A stretch of DNA of 13,835 nucleotides from contig JAICVC010000039.1 in assembly GCA_025935515.1 (NCBI GenBank), forward strand, positions 1-13,835, in the 5' to 3' direction. The position numbers and the translations under genes were made by a program. The notes below the pieces were generated by a model. It was given only the letters and a program-made list of their open reading frames with translations. It did no database searches and was not told the DNA's origin. Source of the stretch: Sphingomonas sp. Its GTDB lineage: Bacteria; Pseudomonadota; Alphaproteobacteria; Sphingomonadales; Sphingomonadaceae. The stretch's first letter is position 1. The number at the start of each line of letters is the position of its first letter. This document shows positions 1-4,790 of the stretch, in pieces.

Positions 1-1134
1 AAGGAAGGCGTGATCACCGTCGAGGAAGCCAAGGGCCTCGAGTTCGAACTCGACGTGGTTGAGGGCATGCAGTTCGACCGCGGGTATCTCTCGCCTTACT
101 TCATCACCAACCCGGAGAAGATGTCGGTCGAGTTGACCGATCCCTACATTCTGATCCACGAGAAGAAGCTGTCGAACCTTCAGGCGATGCTTCCGATCCT
201 GGAAGCGGTCGTCCAGTCGGGCCGCCCGCTGCTGATCATCGCCGAGGACATCGAGGGCGAGGCGCTTGCGACCCTGGTCGTCAACAAGCTGCGCGGCGGC
301 CTCAAGGTCGCGGCCGTCAAGGCGCCAGGCTTCGGCGATCGCCGCAAGGCGATGCTCGAGGACATTGCGATCCTCACCGGCGGCGAAATGATCAGCGAGG
401 ATCTCGGCATCAAGCTCGAGAACGTCACGACGGCGATGCTCGGCACTGCCAAGCGGATCACTATCGACAAGGACAATACGACCATCGTCGATGGAGCCGG
501 AACGCATGACACGATCAAGGCGCGTACCGAGGCGATCCGCCAGCCGATCGAGAACACGACGTCCGATTACGAGCGTGACAAGCTGAAGGAGCGGCGCGCC
601 AAGCTCGCGGGCGGTGTTGCCGTGATCAAGGTCGGTGGAGCGTCCGAGGTCGAGGTTAAGGAGCGCAAGGACCGCGTCGACGACGCGCTTCACGCCACCC
701 GCGCCGCGGTCGAGGAAGGCATTGTTCCCGGCGGCGGAACCGCGCTGCTCTATGCGACGAAGGCGCTCGAGGGCCTGAAGGGGCAGAACGACGACCAGAC
801 CCGCGGCATCGATATCGTCCGCAAAGCGCTCTACTCGCCGGTTCGCCAGATCTCGCAGAACGCGGGCCATGACGGCGCGGTGATCTCGGGCAAGTTGCTC
901 GAGGGCAAGGACGAGGCGATCGGCTTCAACGCCCAGACCGAGGTTTACGAGAACCTCGTCAAGGCCGGCGTCATCGACCCCACCAAGGTCGTTCGCACCG
1001 CGCTTCAGGACGCGGCTTCGGTCGCGGGTCTGTTGATCACCACCGAAGCGGCGGTCAGCGAAATGCCCGAGGACAAGCCGGCAATGCCGATGGGCGCCGG
1101 CGGCATGGGCGGAATGGGCGGGATGGACTTTTAA
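1..1134 (+). CDS. groEL: Chaperonin GroEL (Hsp60), 5'-truncated by the window edge
   Basis: Cytosolic ATP-driven chaperonin that folds proteins as a double ring of seven subunits with GroES. The reading frame is open from base 1 (KEGVITVEEA), so the first ATG-like codon in the window is not the real start. By comparison with E. coli GroEL, about the first 165-170 residues are missing, including the N-terminal ATP-binding loop. What remains (377 residues) is the apical domain, the second intermediate segment and the C-terminal equatorial half. Visible hallmarks are DRGYLSPYF, KAPGFGDRRK, the stretch VDDALHATRAAVEEG (its second Asp equals the catalytic Asp398 of E. coli), and the Gly-Gly-Met tail ending GGMGGMDF. 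Family assignment is certain. groES would be expected upstream, outside the window. The gene converges on a small lipoprotein gene 10 bases away, with a hairpin just after the stop. Confidence 0.98.
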   Translation, partial: KEGVITVEEAKGLEFELDVVEGMQFDRGYLSPYFITNPEKMSVELTDPYILIHEKKLSNLQAMLPILEAVVQSGRPLLIIAEDIEGEALATLVVNKLRGGLKVAAVKAPGFGDRRKAMLEDIAILTGGEMISEDLGIKLENVTTAMLGTAKRITIDKDNTTIVDGAGTHDTIKARTEAIRQPIENTTSDYERDKLKERRAKLAGGVAVIKVGGASEVEVKERKDRVDDALHATRAAVEEGIVPGGGTALLYATKALEGLKGQNDDQTRGIDIVRKALYSPVRQISQNAGHDGAVISGKLLEGKDEAIGFNAQTEVYENLVKAGVIDPTKVVRTALQDAASVAGLLITTEAAVSEMPEDKPAMPMGAGGMGGMGGMDF

Positions 1135-1144
1135 GTCCCGCTGC

Positions 1145-1327
1145 TCACTTCGGCTGATTGGAAGGGCTCGAGGCATTTGCCTCGGGCCCTTCTTCGTTCC
1201 TAGCCATGGCGTTCAGCATGTCCTCGGCTTCGTTGAGCTGGGCGGATTGCTCGGCGGTGGGCGCCGGCGGCCGGTCGTCCCGGCACGCGGCCAGCGCAAG
1301 AAACATAACCAGCTGGTACCTCGTCAT
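1145..1327 (-). CDS. Small predicted lipoprotein, 60 aa, unknown function
   Basis: Not a named family that I recognise. The product from the ATG at 1327 starts MTRYQLVMFLALAAC: one Arg, a short hydrophobic core and a lipobox (ALAAC, Cys15). This predicts lipidation and a mature peptide of 46 residues that is hydrophilic, Glu/Asn/Pro-rich and ends in Lys. The start is uncertain. The ATG at 1327 comes from the tip of a REP-like palindrome, and no Shine-Dalgarno precedes it. The ATG at 1306 has GAGG 12 bases upstream but would leave a signal peptide of only 8 residues before the Cys, with no positive charge. The lipobox, followed by an acidic low-complexity tail, argues for a real gene. The large overlapping frames on the other strand look like shadows. 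No promoter is visible between it and the upstream terminator. Confidence 0.6.
   Translation of the reverse strand: MTRYQLVMFLALAACRDDRPPAPTAEQSAQLNEAEDMLNAMARNEEGPEANASSPSNQPK
1161..1192 (+). terminator. Terminator-like hairpin after groEL, inside the opposing gene
   Basis: Bases 1161-1175 and 1178-1192 form a 15-bp stem with a single G-U wobble and a tiny loop, followed by the modestly T-rich TTCGTTCC. It begins 27 bases after the groEL stop, so it probably ends groEL transcription. It lies wholly within the last third of the minus-strand lipoprotein CDS (1145-1327). The U-tract is weak, so termination may be partial or the stem may mainly stabilise the 3' end. Confidence 0.7.
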
Positions 1328-1396
1328 TGCGAGCGTAGCGAAGCAATCCATTGCATGTTCCTGGATTGCCGCGTCGCTTCGCTCCTCGCAATGACG
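1322..1396. repeat. REP-like dispersed palindrome (imperfect inverted repeat)
   Basis: Left arm 1322-1350 begins CGTCATTGCGAG and ends CAATCCA. Right arm 1362-1396 is its imperfect reverse complement, with a 6-base internal insertion. They flank an 11-base loop. The outer 12 bp and inner 7 bp pair exactly. Palindromes with this GTCATTGCGAGCG...GCAATCC signature are, to my knowledge, scattered in intergenic positions of many sphingomonad and other proteobacterial genomes. No transposase is present here. The element fills most of the gap between the terminator at 1405-1438 and the downstream lipoprotein, and its left end supplies that gene's likely ATG. Confidence 0.85.
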
Positions 1397-1404
1397 CCAG
1401 TCAC

Positions 1405-1438
1405 AAAAAAAGGGCCGCCCCCGGAAGGACGGCCCTTT
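1405..1438 (-). terminator. Intrinsic terminator of the coiled-coil lipoprotein gene
   Basis: Read on the minus strand, 1438-1428 (AAAGGGCCGTC) pairs with 1419-1409 (GGCGGCCCTTT) as an 11-bp stem with one G-U wobble and an 8-base loop. The T run spans 1411-1405 (seven Ts, three of them in the stem). It starts 25 bases past the stop codon of the gene at 1463-1702. This is a textbook Rho-independent terminator. Confidence 0.9.
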
Positions 1439-1462
1439 CGAAACGCGTTTGGAAGTGAACGC

Positions 1463-1702
1463 TTACTTGTTCTCGACCGCGGCCTGCGCGTTGTCGACGG
1501 CGTCGCCCGCGTTCTCGACTGCGTTGTCGGCAGCATTGAGGGCGGCGTCGGCATTGGCCGTTACGTCGTTCGTGGCGACGTTGACGTCGGTCGACGCACT
1601 GTTCTCCACCGCCGTCTCGTTGGCCGTGGTGTCGGCATTCTTGGTGCACGCGGCAGCGCCGAGCGCGAGGACCGCAACGGTCACGATCGCAACCTTCTTC
1701 AT
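1463..1702 (-). CDS. Small Ala/Asn-rich lipoprotein with a heptad-repeat coiled coil, 79 aa
   Basis: Predicted lipoprotein. The signal is MKKVAIVTVAVLALG followed by lipobox AAAC, with Cys19. The 61-residue mature chain is Ala/Asn/Asp-rich. Its C-terminal half has 7-residue periodicity: Leu55, Val62, Val69 and Val76 as 'a' positions, Ala58, Ala65 and Ala72 as 'd' positions, and a final Glu-Asn-Lys. The units NAADNAV, ENAGDAV and DNAQAAV are also visible as 21-base repeats in the DNA. Size, Ala-type coiled coil and terminal Lys recall Braun's lipoprotein (Lpp), but there is no sequence match I would call homology. The start at ATG 1702 is supported by the lipoprotein signal and by GAGGGAG about 10 bases upstream. 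An upstream in-frame ATG at 1723 would add seven unlikely residues. The gene is divergent from the methionine operon and ends in a strong terminator. Confidence 0.85.
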   Translation of the reverse strand: MKKVAIVTVAVLALGAAACTKNADTTANETAVENSASTDVNVATNDVTANADAALNAADNAVENAGDAVDNAQAAVENK

Positions 1703-1794
1703 GAGATTTTCACTCCCTCTCAAAATGCCCTGGGGTGGGCACCAACCCGGACCTCAACGCGCGAGTCGCTCAGGCCAGATGCGCTGGAATAGCG

Positions 1795-1823
1795 ATAATC
1801 CCTACTCATGCACAAGGGATTAT
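1795..1823. promoter_or_regulatory. Perfect 9-bp inverted repeat in the divergent control region
   Basis: ATAATCCCT (1795-1803) and AGGGATTAT (1815-1823) are exact reverse complements around an 11-base spacer. They lie 15 bases upstream of the -35 element of the sahR-metF promoter and about 93 bases upstream of the minus-strand lipoprotein start. The dyad could be a second regulator site or could control the lipoprotein promoter, which I cannot place with confidence. TTTT follows the right arm, so a weak AT-rich hairpin is possible, but no known gene ends upstream of it on this strand. Confidence 0.5.
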
Positions 1824-1837
1824 TTTGAAACGCGGAA

Positions 1838-1866
1838 TTGACCATATAAAGATATCTTTATATCCT
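1838..1866 (+). promoter_or_regulatory. Probable sigma-70 promoter of the sahR-metF-metH operon
   Basis: TTGACC (1838-1843, 5 of 6 to consensus) and TATCCT (1861-1866, 4 of 6) are separated by exactly 17 bases. The expected transcription start, about 7 bases after the -10 box, falls at about 1873, the first base of the GTG start codon. No Shine-Dalgarno precedes that codon, so the transcript may be leaderless. An operator-like palindrome fills the spacer. Confidence 0.65.
1844..1863. promoter_or_regulatory. Perfect 20-bp palindrome, probable SahR operator
   Basis: ATATAAAGAT joined to its exact reverse complement ATCTTTATAT makes an uninterrupted 20-bp palindrome, very AT-rich in GC-rich surroundings. 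It spans the whole -35/-10 spacer and the first bases of the -10 box, where a bound dimer would block RNA polymerase. An ArsR-family dimer binding a palindrome beside its own gene is the family norm, so autorepression is likely. I saw no second copy in the window. Confidence 0.8.
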
Positions 1867-1872
1867 TATCTC

Positions 1873-2832
1873 GTGACCTTGCAGCTTCCTCTTGCCGACC
1901 GATTTCAGGCGCTCGCCGACCCGACCCGGCTGCGTATCGTCGCGCTGTTGAGGTTGATGGAGCTATCCGTCGGCGAGCTTGCGCAGGTGCTCGGGCAAAG
2001 CCAGCCGCGCGTGTCGCGCCACCTCAAGATCCTCGCCGACGCCGGCGTGCTCGACCGGCGCAAGGAAGGGAGCTGGGTGTTCCTGACGCTCCCCGAGGCC
2101 GATCGCGTCGAGCCCTTGTTCGTGCTCCTCGACGAGTGGGCGGACGGCGCCACTCAGGCCCTCTTCGCGTCCGATGCGGCCCGCACCGAATCGATCCGCG
2201 CCGAGCGCGCCGAGGCGGCCAACCGTTATTTCGCAGGTCACGCCGACGTCTGGGACCAGATCCGATCGCTCCACGTCGCGGAAAGCGAGGTCGAGCGCGC
2301 GATCGACAATGCCCTCGGCAAGCATTCGCTGGGCCGGCTGGTCGACGTCGGCACCGGCACCGGCCGGATGATCGAGCTGTTTGGACCGCGCGCCGCGCAG
2401 GCGATCGGGATCGATCGTTCGTCTGAAATGCTGCGGCTCGCCCGGGTCAAGCTGGAGGCCGCGGGAATCCAGTCGAGCCTTCGTCAGGGGGACATGTACG
2501 CGCTGCCGCTCGCCGACCAGACCGCCGATAGCGTCATTATTCACCAGGTCCTGCATTATGCGCATTCGCCGGCGGCGGCGATCGCAGAGGCGGCGCGCGT
2601 CCTGACCCCGGGAGGTACGTTGCTGGTCGTCGATTTCGCCGCTCACGAGCGCGAGGAACTGCGCGAACGTGACGCGCACATCCGGCTCGGGTTCGAAGAC
2701 GAGGTGATGGGCGGCTGGTTCGCGGCGGCGGGGCTTGAAATCGATCAGGTCCAGCATCTCGAAGGCGGCGAGCTCACCGTCACATTGTGGCGCGGGGTGA
2801 AGCCGGCCGTGCCTCAGCGGAGGGCCGCATGA
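1873..2832 (+). CDS. sahR: ArsR-family regulator fused to a SAM-methyltransferase-like domain (SahR type)
   Basis: Predicted transcriptional repressor of methionine / SAM-cycle genes, 319 aa from GTG 1873. Residues about 7-90 form an ArsR winged helix: LADPTRLRIVALL, then recognition helix SQPRVSRHLKILADAGVL and the wing RRKEGSWVFL. Residues about 115-305 are a class I methyltransferase fold with the SAM loop VDVGTGTG (157-164), acidic GID end of strand 2 (179-181), GDMYALPLAD and VLTPGGTLLVVDF. In the SahR family this domain is known to sense S-adenosylhomocysteine, which releases the repressor from DNA; enzymatic activity is not implied. GTG 1873 is chosen because it lies just before the first ArsR helix and at the predicted transcript start. 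An ATG at 1735 would translate through the promoter and palindrome. The stop overlaps the metF ATG by 4 bases. The exact SahR identity rests on architecture and context. Confidence 0.85.
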   Translation: MTLQLPLADRFQALADPTRLRIVALLRLMELSVGELAQVLGQSQPRVSRHLKILADAGVLDRRKEGSWVFLTLPEADRVEPLFVLLDEWADGATQALFASDAARTESIRAERAEAANRYFAGHADVWDQIRSLHVAESEVERAIDNALGKHSLGRLVDVGTGTGRMIELFGPRAAQAIGIDRSSEMLRLARVKLEAAGIQSSLRQGDMYALPLADQTADSVIIHQVLHYAHSPAAAIAEAARVLTPGGTLLVVDFAAHEREELRERDAHIRLGFEDEVMGGWFAAAGLEIDQVQHLEGGELTVTLWRGVKPAVPQRRAA

Positions 2833-3743
2833 ACGCCTTCGAATCGCTTGGCCGTCACCTGCCTTTGTTCGCCGAGGCGCGCGGCGACATTCAGGTCAGC
2901 TTCGAATTCTTCCCGCCCAAAACCGAGAAGATGGAGCAGACGCTGTGGGAGTCGATCAAGACTCTCGAGCCGCTCCAGCCCCGCTTCGTTTCCGTGACCT
3001 ACGGCGCCGGGGGATCGACCCGCGAACGCACCCACGCGACCGTCGAACGTATTCTCAACGAAACGTCGCTGACGCCGGCCGCCCACCTGACCTGCGTTGC
3101 TGCGCGACGGGGCGAGATTGACGAAATCGCACACGAATATTGGGAGCTCGGCGTGCGCAACATCGTCGCGCTCCGCGGTGATCCTCCGGAAGCAGGATCC
3201 AAGTACCGACCACATCCAGACGGCTATCGCGATGCCCGCGAGCTGGTGGCCGGCCTCAAGAAGGTCGCGCCGTTCGATATTTCGGTCGCTGCTTATCCCG
3301 AGATCCATCCCGATTCCTCGTCGCGCGCGTTCGATCTCGACAATCTGAAACGCAAGGTGGACTCGGGCGCTGACCGCGCGATCACGCAATTCTTCTTTTC
3401 GCCGGATTGCTTCTTCCGTTTCCGCGACGAAGCCGCCGCGGCGGGCATCGAGGCCGAGATCGTGCCCGGCATCCTGCCAGTATCCAAGGTCGCGACGACA
3501 CGGCGCTTCGCCCAGACTTGCGGCGCGAGCATTCCGAAGTGGCTGGACGATTTGTTCGAAGGCCTCGACGATTTGCCGGCGGCACGGCAGTTGATCGCGG
3601 CGACCGTCGCGGCCGAACTGTGCGGCCAGCTCTACGCCGGCGGAGTCCGCAACTTCCACTTCTACACCTTGAACCGTGCCGAGCTCAGCTACGCGATCTG
3701 CCACCTGCTCGGCGTGAGGGCCCAAAGGGAATCATCGCAATGA
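2829..3743 (+). CDS. metF: 5,10-methylenetetrahydrofolate reductase
   Basis: Cytosolic FAD enzyme that reduces 5,10-methylene-THF to 5-methyl-THF, the methyl donor for methionine synthase. At 304 aa it matches the length of bacterial MetF, including E. coli's, and aligns end to end: SFEFFPPKTEKMEQTLW (Glu26 equals catalytic Glu28 of E. coli), FVSVTYGAGGS, HLTC, the flavin-site motif NIVALRGD (Asp118 equals Asp120), ISVAAYPEIHPDS, LKRKVDSGADRAITQFFF, PGILPVS, and C-terminal FHFYTLNRAELSYAICHLLGVR. The ATG overlaps the regulator's stop as ATGA, with GGAGGG 4 bases upstream, so start and translational coupling are clear. Its stop in turn overlaps the metH part 1 start. It is co-regulated with its metabolic partner genes. 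Nothing is missing or odd. Confidence 0.98.
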   Translation: MNAFESLGRHLPLFAEARGDIQVSFEFFPPKTEKMEQTLWESIKTLEPLQPRFVSVTYGAGGSTRERTHATVERILNETSLTPAAHLTCVAARRGEIDEIAHEYWELGVRNIVALRGDPPEAGSKYRPHPDGYRDARELVAGLKKVAPFDISVAAYPEIHPDSSSRAFDLDNLKRKVDSGADRAITQFFFSPDCFFRFRDEAAAAGIEAEIVPGILPVSKVATTRRFAQTCGASIPKWLDDLFEGLDDLPAARQLIAATVAAELCGQLYAGGVRNFHFYTLNRAELSYAICHLLGVRAQRESSQ

Positions 3744-4774
3744 CCGCATCCGAAAGCCTTCGCGCCGAAGCCGTTAGGCGCATCCTGATCAAGGACGGGG
3801 CCTACGGCACCTCGATCCAGAACAAGAAGCTGCAGAGCGCCGATTATTGCGACGGGTTGGACCTGCTGAAGGACCAGCGCGGCAACAACGATCTGCTCAA
3901 CATCACCAAGCCTGACATCGTGCGTTCGATCTGCGAGAGCTTCGCCGAAGCCGGCGCCGAGATCCTCGCCACGAATACGTTCAACGCCAATGCGATCAGC
4001 CAGGCGGACTATGGGGCCGAGGCATTGGTCAGTAAGATCAACATCGAAGCTGCGCGGATTACACGGGAAGTCGCCGATCGCGACGGCAAGACGCGCTGGG
4101 TCGCCGGCGCACTCGGTCCGACCAACAAGACCCTTTCGCTGTCGCCCGACGTCAACGATCCCGGCTTCCGCGAGGTCGATTTCGACCAGGTGAAGGCGGT
4201 CTATCGCGAGCAGATCGACGCGTTGGTCGAGGGCGGCGTCGACTTCATCCTGATCGAGACGATCTTCGACACGCTCAATGCCAAGGCCGCCGTGATGGCG
4301 ACCCTGGAAGCGGAGCAGGCGCTCGGACGCGAGCTGCCTCTGATGATCTCGATGACCCTGACCGACCTCAGCGGCCGCAACCTGTCCGGCCATACCGTCG
4401 AAGCCTTCTGGGCGTCGGTCCGTCACGCGCGGCCAGTGACCATCGGGCTCAATTGCTCGTTCGGCGCAGCCCAGCTGCGTCCGCATCTGACGGCGCTGGC
4501 GGCGATCGCCGATACCTTCGTGATGGCTTATCCCAATGCCGGCCTTCCCAATGAGCTTGGCGAATATGACGAAGCGGCCGAGCACACCGCGGCGCAGGTC
4601 CGCGACTGGGCCGAACATGGCCTTGTGAACATCGTCGGCGGCTGTTGCGGGACGACTCCCTCGCACATCGCCGCCATTGCCGGGACGGTGCGCGATTGCA
4701 CGCCGCGCGCCGTCCCGGCTCCTCGCCCCGGCACCCTGCTCGCCGGGCTCGAGCCGATGCTGATCGCCGCCTGA
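3740..4774 (+). CDS. metH: Methionine synthase part 1: homocysteine-binding domain protein
   Basis: Stand-alone homocysteine methyltransferase domain of cobalamin-dependent methionine synthase, 344 aa, corresponding to about the first 350 residues of the 1227-residue E. coli MetH. It is a Zn-dependent barrel that binds and activates homocysteine for methylation from methylcobalamin held by the partner polypeptide. The three Zn ligands are present: Cys239 (GLNCSFGA) and Cys302-Cys303 (GGCCGTTP), with the same 63-residue spacing as Cys247/310/311 in E. coli. Other hallmarks are DGAYGTSIQ near the N-terminus, the ATNTFNAN motif, GALGPTNKT and DFILIETIFDTLNAK. The start ATG overlaps the metF stop by 4 bases, with AAAGGGA 9 bases upstream. 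MetH split into two genes is common in alphaproteobacteria, so this is not a broken gene: the break falls at a domain boundary and both parts are intact. Confidence 0.96.
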   Translation: MTASESLRAEAVRRILIKDGAYGTSIQNKKLQSADYCDGLDLLKDQRGNNDLLNITKPDIVRSICESFAEAGAEILATNTFNANAISQADYGAEALVSKINIEAARITREVADRDGKTRWVAGALGPTNKTLSLSPDVNDPGFREVDFDQVKAVYREQIDALVEGGVDFILIETIFDTLNAKAAVMATLEAEQALGRELPLMISMTLTDLSGRNLSGHTVEAFWASVRHARPVTIGLNCSFGAAQLRPHLTALAAIADTFVMAYPNAGLPNELGEYDEAAEHTAAQVRDWAEHGLVNIVGGCCGTTPSHIAAIAGTVRDCTPRAVPAPRPGTLLAGLEPMLIAA

Positions 4775-4790
4775 AGGGCCAGTTATTGCT

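Noticed and set aside
1322..1396. Possible CRISPR repeat or insertion-sequence end
   Set aside because: Only one palindromic pair, no spacer array, no transposase and no target duplication that I can see. It fits a REP-like dispersed element.
1247..1792. 181-aa plus-strand open frame across the lipoprotein region
   Set aside because: It reads through the REP-like repeat, a strong terminator and the antisense of a clear lipoprotein; composition is not protein-like. The overlapping frames at 1158-1394 and 1449-1841 are rejected for the same reason.
1735..1872. Upstream ATG extending the SahR-type regulator by 46 residues
   Set aside because: The extension is translated from the promoter and operator and has no relation to the ArsR N-terminus; GTG 1873 fits better.
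1703..1872. Possible SAM-II or cobalamin riboswitch before the methionine operon
   Set aside because: No matching conserved core is visible, and the predicted transcript start at the GTG leaves no room for a leader RNA.
3740..4774. metH as a pseudogene broken into two pieces
   Set aside because: The break is at a domain boundary, each part has its own start and intact motifs, and split MetH is common in this group.
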